A DNA stretch of 64,000 nt from Nitrobacter sp047149785 (GTDB lineage Bacteria > Pseudomonadota > Alphaproteobacteria > Rhizobiales > Xanthobacteraceae): the NCBI RefSeq assembly GCF_047149785.1, contig NZ_BAAGBE010000001.1, forward strand, positions 62,001 through 126,000. The letters run 5' to 3'. The first letter of the stretch is position 1, and each line of letters opens with the position of its first letter. The position numbers and the translations under genes were made by a program. The notes below the pieces were generated by a model, which had not been told where the DNA came from, made no database searches, and worked only from the letters and a program-made list of their open reading frames with translations. Of this stretch, positions 53,783 through 62,800 are shown piece after piece.

Positions 53783-53892
53783 TAGAGCCTTTCCGCTTCT
53801 GATGGAATCAGAAGCGGAAAAGGCTCTACATTTTGATTTGACGCGTTTTCTTGACGCGAACCGGTAGCCACTTCGCTTGAAAACGCTCTAGT
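53783..53892. repeat. TAGAGC...GCTCTA palindromic mini-element (MITE-like)
   Basis: About 110 bp bounded by TAGAGC and GCTCTA with TA at each end, as for IS630-derived mini-elements. The left half is a long hairpin (CCGCTTCTGATGGAATCAGAAGCGG core). The right half contains CGCGTTTTCTTGACGCGAAC and CCACTTCGCTTGAAAACGC, a sequence I associate with repeated elements of Bradyrhizobium relatives. It covers the stop codon of the binding-protein gene, so the last codon and TAG of that gene lie at the element edge. Confidence 0.65.
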
Positions 53893-54958
53893 TGCTGAAC
53901 CGATCTTGTCCAGTCCTCAAGAAGCGCGCATACCCGGCCGATGCCCTGTTTTCCTCGTCGCGGAGCGCCCATGCGAGGTTCGTATCGTTCAAGGGGTAAC
54001 CATAGACGGTTGCGTATGCCGTCGTATAGCTCTCCCGCGTATGTTCCTCGTTGCCTCCTGAACGGAAGACGTCAACCAGCCATTGCGCCAACAGCGGCTC
54101 GTCGACCGGGGCATTGTAGGTCGACTGTGTCGGCATGGTGTATACGCGTCTCTGCCGTACCGCGCGAACTGCGCGCCAAACGCGATTCTCATAGAACTCG
54201 GCCGGAGATGCACCGCCCGGTGTATTCAACAGCAGGATGACGTCGGGATCATAGCTGAAGATCTGTTCGGCATCGGCCGGACCATCCGTGGGTACGGCGG
54301 CAGCCGCATTCACGGCACCGATGAGGTTCAGCAGGCGGTTTAGGTAGAAACGGCCGCCGCCGACGCGCCAATGCCCGCGTATGGGAATGATCACAATTAC
54401 ACGCAAGGGCCGTGACGCCGCATATTCCGTTTCGATCGCGTCCATCCTTTGATGATAGGCATCCATCAGACCGTAACTTCGAGCCTGTTTTCGCAGAACC
54501 TGCCCCAAAAGCTGCCATGTCTCACGGAGAGCAGTCCCAACCTCGGCGCCGGGTCGGCGAATCTGCAGGACGTTCGGGAAGCCGATTTGTTTCAGATTAC
54601 CGAGAACGCCTTGCCATGCAATGACGGTATCGACATTCAGAGCCATAATTCCCTCAGGATCGGGAATGGGGCTATTTCCTGTCGCGGAAATTGAGAGGAG
54701 AGAGGGGAAGACCCGGCTGATCAGGCTCTGCCGAACCCCGAGACGCAGATAGTCGGGCGCCGCGACAATACGCTTGGCGCTTTCGTCGATGGTTGCGATA
54801 GCTTCCAGGACAGACGCATAGGACACGATCCGATGCGGCGCGGCGATGGATGATGATCTGGCATCGTCACGCGCAAGATGCGGTACGGTTGGCGGGCGGA
54901 GCGCTATCCCCAACGCAAGGAGTGGAATGACGCCAAAGAGTGGTGGAAAAAGCTTCAT
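53888..54958 (-). CDS. Periplasmic metal-chelate binding protein (FecB/BtuF type)
   Basis: A 356-residue ABC substrate-binding protein of the class III (TroA/BtuF) fold. An N-terminal signal segment (FPPLFGVIPLLALGIAL) is followed by PHRIVSYASVLEAIATIDES, NPDV-like MALNVDTVIAWQGVLGNLKQ and YDPDVILLLNTPGG. It carries the captured complex to the permease. It lies on the - strand after the radical SAM gene (101-bp gap) and before the ATPase. Its 3' end touches a mini-element. The ligand cannot be told from the sequence. Confidence 0.85.
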   Translation of the reverse strand: MKLFPPLFGVIPLLALGIALRPPTVPHLARDDARSSSIAAPHRIVSYASVLEAIATIDESAKRIVAAPDYLRLGVRQSLISRVFPSLLSISATGNSPIPDPEGIMALNVDTVIAWQGVLGNLKQIGFPNVLQIRRPGAEVGTALRETWQLLGQVLRKQARSYGLMDAYHQRMDAIETEYAASRPLRVIVIIPIRGHWRVGGGRFYLNRLLNLIGAVNAAAAVPTDGPADAEQIFSYDPDVILLLNTPGGASPAEFYENRVWRAVRAVRQRRVYTMPTQSTYNAPVDEPLLAQWLVDVFRSGGNEEHTRESYTTAYATVYGYPLNDTNLAWALRDEENRASAGYARFLRTGQDRFSN

Positions 54959-55059
54959 TCCCGGTATCTGAACCTTTCCGGGGTGGGGCGGCTATCTGCA
55001 GCATCTTGATGCGCTCACGGACGGTCAAGCAAGGGCGTGTCGTCGTCCTTGACCCTTCG

Positions 55060-56097
55060 CTAATTGCCCAACTGCAGATGAGTGAGCTGACGCTCGAATT
55101 CGGTCGGATGCTCCTGTAAATGGCGGTCCAGCCACTTCATCTCAAGGCAACGCTCCAGCCCATAGATCATTGTTCCGTTGCGGTCGCCGTATCGTTCGCA
55201 TAATTCCGATAGACCCGGAATGGCCGCATAAGCCGTCCGCGTACGCGTTTCGAGATCCCCAATGATTTCATCGCATGTCTGCTGTTCAAGACGTTCGATA
55301 TTGTCTTCCGTCACGTTCAGAATGAGACCGTTCTTGCGCTGCGCGGGATCATTGCGAATGACTTCGATCCATTCGCGTTCCGACCGGCATTCCCCCTCGG
55401 CTGATCGTGCCTCGCGAAGCAGGCGATGCAGCCACGACGGCAACTCATCCCTTGTTCGCTCGTCGATGCGTTCCTCTTCGAGGCGGGATCCCCATCCGGC
55501 GTAGAAATACGGCACGGCATAACGGCAGTTATTCTGATGGTCCGGAAGGGTATCAAGGGTGTCATTCAGCTCCTGGAGCGTGGAAAGCGTGCTCTTCACG
55601 ACAAAGAGCCGGGCGAGAATTGCCATCCCGATCTCGCCCGCGATACGCAGGGTCCGAACGATAAGATCGTAGTTCCCGCGCTGGCCGTTCCAATAGTCGT
55701 GCACTTCACCATGTCCCGCAAAGGATCCGTGCGCGGAGATGCATCCGAATTGTTGGCGTTCATGCAACCAGAGCCGCAGTTCTTCGTCCGTCCGTTTTCG
55801 CAGTCCTCCAAGCGAGATCCGCCTCAACGGCTCGTAGTCGCGCGGAAAGCGCTCGCTGAGATCCTTAAGATATTCGAGCGTAGCTCGATCATAGTCCGCG
55901 CTGTAATTGACGATATAGCCAATCCTCATGTCATGCGACGTCTCCCATTCCAGAAATCGCTCCAGGAGCGCGTGGAGTCTGCCAGGCTGAATCCGCGCAA
56001 TCTTCTTTTTGCCCATCGAGCAGTACTTGCAGCTATGCGCACATGCCACGAGCTTGCTGTGGATATGAATGGCTTCGAATCGGATATGTTTTCCCAT
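55060..56097 (-). CDS. Radical SAM enzyme in the metal-uptake operon
   Basis: A 345-residue radical SAM protein with the iron-sulfur motif C-x3-C-x2-C at Cys19, Cys23 and Cys26 (CAHSCKYCSMG). Following strings are IVNYSADYDRATLEYLKDLS and GCISAHGSFAGHGEVHDYWN. There is no obvious second cluster (SPASM) domain. It starts 17 bp after the TonB-receptor 2 stop, so it belongs to that transcript. The reaction is unknown. In this setting it might modify or release the imported ligand, or build a metallophore, but this is speculation. Confidence 0.85.
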   Translation of the reverse strand: MGKHIRFEAIHIHSKLVACAHSCKYCSMGKKKIARIQPGRLHALLERFLEWETSHDMRIGYIVNYSADYDRATLEYLKDLSERFPRDYEPLRRISLGGLRKRTDEELRLWLHERQQFGCISAHGSFAGHGEVHDYWNGQRGNYDLIVRTLRIAGEIGMAILARLFVVKSTLSTLQELNDTLDTLPDHQNNCRYAVPYFYAGWGSRLEEERIDERTRDELPSWLHRLLREARSAEGECRSEREWIEVIRNDPAQRKNGLILNVTEDNIERLEQQTCDEIIGDLETRTRTAYAAIPGLSELCERYGDRNGTMIYGLERCLEMKWLDRHLQEHPTEFERQLTHLQLGN

Positions 56098-56114
56098 TCG
56101 CCTACCACTTTGGG

Positions 56115-58448
56115 TTAGAAACGCGTTTGCGCCGACAAGGCAAACGTGCGTGGTTGACCAACATAGCTCGGCGTCAGCCAGTAGTTCTCATTCGTGACGT
56201 TCTTCACGTCGAAGCGCAAAATAAGATCGTTGCCATAGGGCCTCAGCTTGGTTTGATAACGCAAGCCGAGGTCGGCGGTGACGAACGACGGTAGATATTC
56301 AGTGTTGAGGCGATCGACTGCTGCCCGTCCTGTGTAGTAAACGCCGCCGGTCAGCGTGAACCCGGGTGCGAAAGGCAGGTCATACTCTGCCGTGACCTTG
56401 GCGAGAGAATTCGCCACACCGGGCGGACGCAAGCCGTCGAGCGGGGGCATTGTCCGAGAGGACTGGCTCTGCGTGACCCGGGCATCGATCAGCGTGATTC
56501 CTCCGAACAGGCGGAAGCCGTCAAACACCGTGCCGATAGCGTTGAGCTCGATTCCGGTATTTTCCTGCCGGCCATTCTGGACGGCCGTGTAGGTCCCGTC
56601 GTTATTGTATTGATTGTATTGGAGCGCTTGATTGACCCTGAAGACGGCGAGAGTGACAAGCGTGCCGCCGATCTGTGTCTTTGCACCCGCCTCATAGGCC
56701 CGTCCTACATAGGGAGCGAGGATCTGGCCATTGTTGGTGAAGATCATCGAGCCGGCATTGCTGACCGGCTGCCCGCCCTGCAAGGACTCGCTGTACGTGA
56801 CATACGTCGACACCCGCGGCAGCGGTTTGAAGATCAACGATGCGCTGGGTGACAATCTCGCCTGATCGTAGCCGGAGGTTTGCAGTCCTGTCGTCGTATT
56901 GAAGTTCCGGCCCGTCAGCATGGCATAGTTCGCGCCAATGAGCGCCGACCATTGGTCGGTGAATTTGATGTCGTCGCCGATGACGACGTTCCGGTTGTTG
57001 TTATAGCTGGATCGACGCACGGGCCCGACATTGGATGCGATGAAAGTCGGCTCGTTAACATAAGTAGGGGTCGTGAAATTGAAATTGTTGAACGTAAACG
57101 AATTGTAGCTCGTCGGCGCCTGACTCTGGGTAAAGTCATTTCCATAGAAGCCGGTCGTTACCTTGTGATGGACGGATCCGGTGTTGAAATCAGCGTCGAG
57201 GAATGTATAGCCGGTGTTTGCGCGATAGAAGAGGTCACTCCCATGCGTAACCGACTGAGAGTAGGTCCCGGTGTTGGCGTTGACGTTGTTGTTGACGAAG
57301 ATATTGTCATGCACTGAAGCGTAGGCCGTTGCGATCGCGGACCTCAGCGTGAAAACGTCGTCTATCTTCCAGTTCAGATCGGCGCCGATCCGGTCCCGCT
57401 GCAGGTTGTAGCTGGTCCACGGCTGTCCAAAGTTCAAGGTGGGGTCGGGCGCGGTCGTGTGGAAGATTTTGCTCGACCCGTTAGGATTGGTCGCGAAGTT
57501 CCAGGCCGGATCGACGCCGTGCACGATCTGGTCGTGGTGCGAACCTATGACGGTGAGATTGAAATCTGAGTTTGGCTGGAAGGAAAATGCGCCGGTCACG
57601 AGATCGCGCCTGATCTTCTGGTTGTCGACGGCGGTCTCGCCGTCCTGTCCGAGCACGTTCAGCCGGTAAGAGAAATGGCCATCCTTGTCGATGGGTCCGC
57701 TGAAATCGCCATGAGCATAGCCGGAAAGCCCGCTGTAGTCGCCCAATGTGACGGATGCGTAGGGAACGGGAGTGGGCCGTTTGTAGACGTAGTTGATCAG
57801 CCCGCCGACGTTGTTGGCGCCATAGAGGAAGCTGGTGAGACCAGTATAGGTTTCGATTCGCGCCTTGTCTTCGAGAGGTTCCGCGAACAGGTTCTGAAAC
57901 CTGAGCCCGTCCTCTGCGGTTCCGTTTCCATTCGGAACAAGAAATCCGCGCAAATAGGGATTGGCCGAGAAACCCCTGGTGCTCGTTGACGCCGTTTGAA
58001 TGCTCGGATTGATCTTGTAGAAATCATCCTGTCGGAAGCTGAGCGTGTTCTCAAGCAGCGGAGCGGAGACCACATTGACCGAGTACGGGACATCCTCAAT
58101 TTTCATTGTTCCGAGCGGTCCGACATTCGAGATCGTCGAGGGACGATATCCCGCAGCGACGCTTCCCTCGGCGGCTACTCCAGCCGGCGCAGTGACAGAG
58201 ACATTGGGCGTCCGCTCCGCGTCGCGGCGCACTGCGCGCCCGGCGCGCTTTCGTTTTGCGTGGTGTCTCGAAGCCGATTGCGGAGTGACCGACGCTGACC
58301 GGTGGGAAGGTGATTCGACATAGACCGGTGGTAACGGCGGCTTCGACTGCTGTTCTTGACAGAAAGCGTGCCCGGAAAACGCCACGCTCATCACTGCGAC
58401 GCAGGCCGTCTCAATACGCCGCGCGCTATCTCTGTATGATTTCGTCAC
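56115..58448 (-). CDS. TonB-dependent siderophore-type receptor 2
   Basis: A 777-residue receptor. The start is GTG 58448 (VTKSYRDSARRIETACVAVM) with GGGGGGATTCA upstream, matching the GGGGGATTTG-ATG start of receptor 1. The signal peptide ends near FSGHAFCQ. The plug follows (GPLGTMKIEDVPYSVNVVSA ... INPSIQTASTSTRGFSANPY), then the barrel with FLYGANNVGGLINYVYKRP and a final QPRTFALSAQTRF. It is divergent from the ModE-like gene at 58778 and first in an operon with the radical SAM, binding protein and ATPase genes. Substrate unknown. Confidence 0.92.
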   Translation of the reverse strand: MTKSYRDSARRIETACVAVMSVAFSGHAFCQEQQSKPPLPPVYVESPSHRSASVTPQSASRHHAKRKRAGRAVRRDAERTPNVSVTAPAGVAAEGSVAAGYRPSTISNVGPLGTMKIEDVPYSVNVVSAPLLENTLSFRQDDFYKINPSIQTASTSTRGFSANPYLRGFLVPNGNGTAEDGLRFQNLFAEPLEDKARIETYTGLTSFLYGANNVGGLINYVYKRPTPVPYASVTLGDYSGLSGYAHGDFSGPIDKDGHFSYRLNVLGQDGETAVDNQKIRRDLVTGAFSFQPNSDFNLTVIGSHHDQIVHGVDPAWNFATNPNGSSKIFHTTAPDPTLNFGQPWTSYNLQRDRIGADLNWKIDDVFTLRSAIATAYASVHDNIFVNNNVNANTGTYSQSVTHGSDLFYRANTGYTFLDADFNTGSVHHKVTTGFYGNDFTQSQAPTSYNSFTFNNFNFTTPTYVNEPTFIASNVGPVRRSSYNNNRNVVIGDDIKFTDQWSALIGANYAMLTGRNFNTTTGLQTSGYDQARLSPSASLIFKPLPRVSTYVTYSESLQGGQPVSNAGSMIFTNNGQILAPYVGRAYEAGAKTQIGGTLVTLAVFRVNQALQYNQYNNDGTYTAVQNGRQENTGIELNAIGTVFDGFRLFGGITLIDARVTQSQSSRTMPPLDGLRPPGVANSLAKVTAEYDLPFAPGFTLTGGVYYTGRAAVDRLNTEYLPSFVTADLGLRYQTKLRPYGNDLILRFDVKNVTNENYWLTPSYVGQPRTFALSAQTRF

Positions 58449-58777
58449 TGAATCCCCCCCAAGCCCATTCTCGCGTTGACGCGGATTGGCACTTGGGAGG
58501 ATAGCGCGCGGATCCATCGATGCGGCGCGCACATCACTCTTGAAATCAGCCGACCACTACTCCGCCTCCGCTGCGACGAACGCCATATGCGCTCGACTCG
58601 GCATCGACAGGAATGCGACCAGGTTAGCCTATCTAAACATGAAGTCAACATTATAATTGAAACCAGTGTGGAGATTCCTTCGCGACCCGCGATGGTGGCT
58701 TCGTTGTAGCACTGGCCTTTGGGGTTCAGACATGCGAAGCACCGGGGTCATCATGAGGCGATGCTTGGGGGTATTGC
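58449..58777. promoter_or_regulatory. Divergent promoter region of receptor 2 and ModE-like gene
   Basis: 329 bp with no gene. It must contain the promoters of both divergent genes. An AT-rich patch (AACATTATAATTGAAACC near 58650) is the likeliest core, but no palindrome as clear as the one at 50150 was found. Confidence 0.4.
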
Positions 58778-59281
58778 ATGTCAATCTGGATGTTCCTCCG
58801 CATCGAGTGGGGATCCACGAATCCCGCGAATGAAATAATAGGTCCGCATCGAGCTAATATGCTCGAAGCCATCGACCGTCTTGGCTCGATATCGGCTGCG
58901 GCGCCGGCCGTCGATCTCAGCATTCGTCAGCTTCTGGCATCGGTGCATATCCTCAATTCGCTGTTTGATGAGCCGCTGGTGGAGCTCAGGCGCGGGCGCC
59001 ATGGCGGCGGAGCGTCCCTGACCCCCATCGGCAAGGAAGTGCTGGCGAGATTTCGTGAGATGGAGCTGATCGCAAATAGGGCCCTGAAGCCCTACTTTCG
59101 CGCCTTTGAGAAACGGTTCGGGATCGATTCCACAACACCGCCGGCGATACCGCGCTACGCTCAAATCATCGGTCCGCACAATGTCCCTCCTTTGGCAAAG
59201 GAGCAGGCGCGGCAACGCAAACCGCGTCAGAAGACGAAGACGTCGGCGAAGCGCCTCTATTCCAGGAAGGAGGGGCGATAA
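58778..59281 (+). CDS. ModE-like winged-helix transcription regulator 2
   Basis: A 167-residue paralogue of the regulator at 49464. It opens MSIWMFLRIEWGSTNPANEI and carries the same winged helix (HRANMLEAIDRLGSISAAAP, GGGASLTPIGKEVLARFREM) plus a basic tail. It lacks a ligand-binding MOP domain. It is upstream of the FecCD permease on the + strand and divergent from receptor 2, so it probably controls this uptake locus. Confidence 0.82.
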   Translation: MSIWMFLRIEWGSTNPANEIIGPHRANMLEAIDRLGSISAAAPAVDLSIRQLLASVHILNSLFDEPLVELRRGRHGGGASLTPIGKEVLARFREMELIANRALKPYFRAFEKRFGIDSTTPPAIPRYAQIIGPHNVPPLAKEQARQRKPRQKTKTSAKRLYSRKEGR

Positions 59282-59324
59282 GCCGATAAGAGCAGGGGAC
59301 AATCTTCCCAACGGTGTGCTTATT

Positions 59325-59348
59325 CGTATATAACGTTGTTGTATAGCG
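59325..59348. promoter_or_regulatory. ModE-box-like site upstream of permease
   Basis: Read on the - strand this is CGCTATACAACAACGTTATA followed by TACG, with CG(C)TATA and TATA(T)ACG ends around a central spacer. It resembles the CGTTATA...TATAACG layout of ModE operators. It lies 128 bp before the permease start, just after the regulator gene. The match is by eye and imperfect. Confidence 0.4.
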
Positions 59349-59475
59349 TGAATGCGGTAGTATCGTAGGACGCTCGGTGGCGCCGTGAACGGAACGATGG
59401 CGGCCGCGCATCCGCCACCATCTCCTGCGGACATTTCCGGGGCAGCGTGACGATTCATTTCAACCTGGGGTGATG

Positions 59476-60540
59476 ATGAGCACAGTGGATCTATCGCAGG
59501 CGGATTCTTATGTTCGCTCGACGATCCGGAGCGATCTGCTTCTGACCGTGCTGTTTCTGGCTCTCGTGGCGCTGATATTGATGTCGCTGACAATCGGGCG
59601 ATATCCGGTGCCGATCGGCGAGGTGGCGCGAATCGCGTTCACGACACTGCCGTTTGATGCGGTCGGAAGTTATGACGACAAGAGCTGGGTTGTCGTCGAG
59701 ATCATCCGGATGCCGCGCATTCTGCTGGTCACGATCTGCGGCATGGGACTTGCGCTGTCCGGAGCTGCAATGCAGGGCGTATTCCGCAACCCGCTCGTCG
59801 GTCCGGAAATCGCTGGCGTCACCTCCGGCGCGTCTCTTGGCGGTGTGATCGCGATAGTACTCGGATGGCCGACCGTTGCCCTGGTTGGGCTCGCGTTCGG
59901 CTCAGGTCTGCTCGCGCTGTTCTTCGCGTTCGCGCTGGCGACGCTCAGCGGGCGCGCCAGCACGCTGGCGCTGATTCTATCCGGGGTTATCGTGGGGGGC
60001 TTCTGCTCGTCGATCATCGGGCTTTTTCAAACTCTGGTCGATCCGACCGTCAAGTTACCCTCGATTCTCTATTGGCTGTTGGGCAGCTTTGTCGGCGCGA
60101 CCTATGACAAGGTCGCCGTCGTTGCCGCCGTGACATTATTCGCGGGCACGTTGTTGCTTGCGCTGCGCTGGCGCATCAACCTTTTGTCGCTGGGCGAAGT
60201 GGATGCGCGGGCGCTCGGTGTCAACGTCGATGTGCTGCGCTGGGTCCTGATGGCTTTGGTTGCGCTGATTGTCGCGGCTCAAGTTTCCGTCAGCGGCGGC
60301 GTGGGTTGGGTCGGCCTGATCGTGCCGCATCTGGCGCGGCTTCTGGTTGGGCCCGATCATAACCGGTTGCTGCCGACAGCGGCCGTGCTTGGCGGCCTCT
60401 ATCTTCTGGCGATGGACGATATCGCCCGCAGCCTGACCGATCAGGAAATCCCGATCGGCCTTCTCACCAGTGCGGTTGGAACGCCGATCTTCGCGTTCCT
60501 GTTCTGGCGCACCCAGGCGAAGGGATGGGTGGCGGATTGA
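59476..60540 (+). CDS. FecCD-type ABC transporter permease
   Basis: A 354-residue polytopic membrane protein of the FecCD/BtuC family. ATG codons at 59473 and 59476 are both possible; GGGG lies five bases before the second. Conserved strings are RMPRILLVTICGMGLALSGA, QGVFRNPLVGPEIAGVTSGA, LGVNVDVLRW and GGVGWVGLIVPHLARLLVGP. It forms the inner-membrane channel for a metal chelate and should use the ATPase at 52917 and the binding protein at 53888, which are encoded on the opposite strand. Confidence 0.93.
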   Translation: MSTVDLSQADSYVRSTIRSDLLLTVLFLALVALILMSLTIGRYPVPIGEVARIAFTTLPFDAVGSYDDKSWVVVEIIRMPRILLVTICGMGLALSGAAMQGVFRNPLVGPEIAGVTSGASLGGVIAIVLGWPTVALVGLAFGSGLLALFFAFALATLSGRASTLALILSGVIVGGFCSSIIGLFQTLVDPTVKLPSILYWLLGSFVGATYDKVAVVAAVTLFAGTLLLALRWRINLLSLGEVDARALGVNVDVLRWVLMALVALIVAAQVSVSGGVGWVGLIVPHLARLLVGPDHNRLLPTAAVLGGLYLLAMDDIARSLTDQEIPIGLLTSAVGTPIFAFLFWRTQAKGWVAD

Positions 60541-61004
60541 GGGAGCCGAACGGCCAAACGGCGATGGTGGATTGGCATAGCGATGATCCTTCCCGTCTGT
60601 TGTGAGAATCTAGTTGGCAGCAAGCCAGTTGACTCTCAACCCGGCGATTTTCGATTTCGAGGTTGAGGGACCTTCCATTTGTGATTTCCAAGATGAGCGA
60701 TACCATCGAGATCGTTTCCGGCGACGGTCGAAACCTTGATGCCCGCTATTGGCTCCGCGCGATCCCGGAGGTACAGGCCCGCCGACACCTAATTACCGAG
60801 CGGGCGGCATCGATCGCTCCGCGGCAATTTTCGACGGCATGCGGCGCCCTTGCGCCAGATGTTATTGCCTGCTCTCGCGCGATATCGATGCGAAATTGAA
60901 TCACTAGTCCGTGAGAGACAATAAGAGGACGAACCGGAACGGTAGTCGGACCAACTACAAGCTAGGTCCTGCGGGACCATCAGCATGTTTAAGGGAGTCC
61001 TACC
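60541..61004. other. Gene-free stretch
   Basis: About 460 bp. It contains a 7-bp inverted repeat (CTCAACC at 60635-60641, GGTTGAG at 60661-60667), possibly a weak terminator for the permease gene. A 78-codon frame from 60663 has no recognisable features and is not called. Confidence 0.5.
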
Positions 61005-61340
61005 ATGCCAGCCCATGCTATTCTTTTCGAGAACGTCGATTTTCAAGGCAACCACAAGCACGTATTCGACCATATCGAGAATCTCAGTACCCAAGTCGAT
61101 CATTTCAATTTCAATGATAAGACGTCGTCGCTCGTTGTGCTCGAAGGCAACTGGCAGTTCTTCAGGGATTGGATGTGGCAGAACCCATGGCCGAAAATCG
61201 TAGGTCCAGGTGTTTACGTCACGCTCACCGAAGCGCTTGGTGTCAATGATGCCAACGACGCGATAACCGGCATGCGTCCGGTCGACTCGCTGGGCAGACC
61301 CATTCAAATTACGGGGTCGTCCCACAGCAGGTCACCTTAA
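61005..61340 (+). CDS. Beta/gamma-crystallin-like protein
   Basis: A 111-residue protein with AAGGGAG seven bases before ATG 61005. It begins MPAHAILFENVDFQGNHKHV, the F-x-G-type opening of a Greek-key motif. Residues 37-42 (NDKTSS) match the N/D-N/D-x-x-S/T-S calcium-binding motif of beta/gamma-crystallins. A second, weaker motif is VNDANDAITGM. There is no signal peptide. Single-domain microbial crystallins bind calcium or act in stress, but the role here is unknown. It is a single gene with no operon partner. Confidence 0.75.
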   Translation: MPAHAILFENVDFQGNHKHVFDHIENLSTQVDHFNFNDKTSSLVVLEGNWQFFRDWMWQNPWPKIVGPGVYVTLTEALGVNDANDAITGMRPVDSLGRPIQITGSSHSRSP

Positions 61341-61728
61341 CGTCAGACAACAGCGCAGCGATACCCTCGTGTCCATAGATACACGAGGCGTACCGCAAAA
61401 ATCAGGATTCGCTTCGCATGGCCTGAGTGCGGACGCGTCTACGCGGCACGCTTCTTTCTTCCGCGCGCTCTACGGACTTGCTTGCATCGATCACGCCGCG
61501 GCGATGGTCGGCCTTCATGCGCGGCCCCCCGCGTCAGGCGGCGTCATCGCCATGGCCGTCGCGATCCTGATGGCGACCATGTGCGCCAGCGGGGGCGCGA
61601 TGTCGCCATCTATGCTCGGCGCGATCGGCGGAAGACGACGTAATCCGCGCCGCCGATCTGCCCGGCCCCCATGGCGTCGTGCTCCGCTGCTACGACCTGC
61701 GTCATGATGGTTTCCCGCATTTTCGTCC
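61341..61728. other. Stretch without a supported gene
   Basis: About 390 bp. Overlapping short frames exist on both strands, including a - strand frame MTQVVAAEHDAMGAGQIGGA just downstream of the cupin gene, but none resembles a known protein. Confidence 0.4.
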
Positions 61729-62106
61729 TCACGCCACCTTACCTTGACGTGTGCTTTCGCCGGGATGGTCGGAACTCCCCGAAAAGAAGAGGATCGTGAG
61801 CAGCAGCGATGTGTCTTCGATTCCCCGGATCGAGTGCGGGACGCCCCCTTCGAGATACACCCATTGGCCGCCTGAAAGTTCAAGTGTCGCTTCAGACAAT
61901 CCGAGCAGAGCCCGGCCTTCCAGGCAATGCAGCGTGATGGGACCGTCAACTTGGTGCGTCTTGATATCCACGCCGGCGTGAACAATGAGGCGTACGACCT
62001 CGAATGCTTTCGATTTGACGATGGCGGTTGTCCGCGCGTCCTTCAGATTTGAACCCAATGGTGCGAGGTCAAAAACTTCTCCGGGGCGGGCATGGTGCAT
62101 AGCCAT
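61729..62106 (-). CDS. Cupin-domain protein
   Basis: A 125-residue single cupin, starting at ATG 62106 with GGGAG nine bases upstream (ATGs at 62115 and 62100 are alternatives). Motif 1 is degenerate (VHAGVDIKTHQVDGPITLHC) with two His; motif 2 is LELSGGQWVYLEGGVPHSIR with the conserved G-x(5)-P-x-H. Small cupins bind metals and act as enzymes or sensors. Nothing nearby shows the substrate. Confidence 0.78.
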   Translation of the reverse strand: MAMHHARPGEVFDLAPLGSNLKDARTTAIVKSKAFEVVRLIVHAGVDIKTHQVDGPITLHCLEGRALLGLSEATLELSGGQWVYLEGGVPHSIRGIEDTSLLLTILFFSGSSDHPGESTRQGKVA

Positions 62107-62623
62107 TGCTGTCATCTCCCACTGCACCCGCCCTCGGCAGGTTTGCGCCGATCATTATCTTAGTTTCTCATTATGAGCAGTTTACTGGACGAAGGATAGG
62201 CTCGACGAATGGCCTAAGAGCGAGCCTAAGTCACCGGCACCCTTCGGCTACTCGATGCCCGACAGGCGCAAACTCGACCGCGTTATTGACCGTCGGCGTC
62301 TCGTCACGGCCCGCGTCAGCAGACGGCGATGTATGTTGACAGAAGAAAAACTAAGATGGGGAGGGAGTTTCTTCGCAAGTTGCGACGAAACGAAGCAAAT
62401 GGCAGGGGGGAACGAGGGCGTCCAGAGGACGGAGTGGAGGCTGCTGCACGAGTGCTTGAAACAGGCAAGACTCGGCGCATCGAGCCAAGGGCCTCCTTAC
62501 CGAAGGAGGCCGCGAGCGCGGCGCGCCATCTTCATCTTCACGACGCTGAGATGCCGATGCGTGCGGCAAAGGCGAGCGAAGAAGCTGGGAGACGGCACGG
62601 CGCCGCGGTCAGAAGCCCGAGTC
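62107..62623. other. Stretch without a supported gene
   Basis: About 520 bp. Two overlapping + strand frames around 62255-62640 are Arg-rich and lack a ribosome binding site and domain; they look like chance frames in GC-rich DNA. Confidence 0.4.
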
Positions 62624-62800
62624 CTAGGTCACTGACGTAAAAGCCAAGGCGGCAATCATTCCTCCGAAAGTTAGAACGACTCCGGCCACAAGCATTGGCA
62701 CCAGGCTATCACCGGAACGTGGATCAGCCTGCTTGTTGGCGAAGTCTTCAGCGTCCTTTCGCGATTCGGCTGCTTTTTGAACTTGCTCGACGGTATTCAT
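62624..62800 (-). CDS. 58-residue single-pass membrane protein
   Basis: Encodes MNTVEQVQKAAESRKDAEDF, a polar spacer with Asp and Pro, then a hydrophobic helix (LVPMLVAGVVLTFGGMIAAL) and a short tail. GAAAGG lies seven bases before the ATG at 62800. No family is recognised. Such small proteins are common as hypotheticals in Bradyrhizobium relatives. The gene stands alone. Confidence 0.6.
   Translation of the reverse strand: MNTVEQVQKAAESRKDAEDFANKQADPRSGDSLVPMLVAGVVLTFGGMIAALAFTSVT

Noticed and set aside
61369..61707. 112-codon + strand frame with a hydrophobic middle
   Set aside because: No ribosome binding site, GTG start in palindromic context, and an arginine-rich end typical of chance frames in GC-rich DNA.
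62329..62640. 103-codon + strand frame (MYVDRRKTKMGREFLRK...)
   Set aside because: Overlapped by other frames, Arg/Glu-rich, no ribosome binding site and no recognisable domain.
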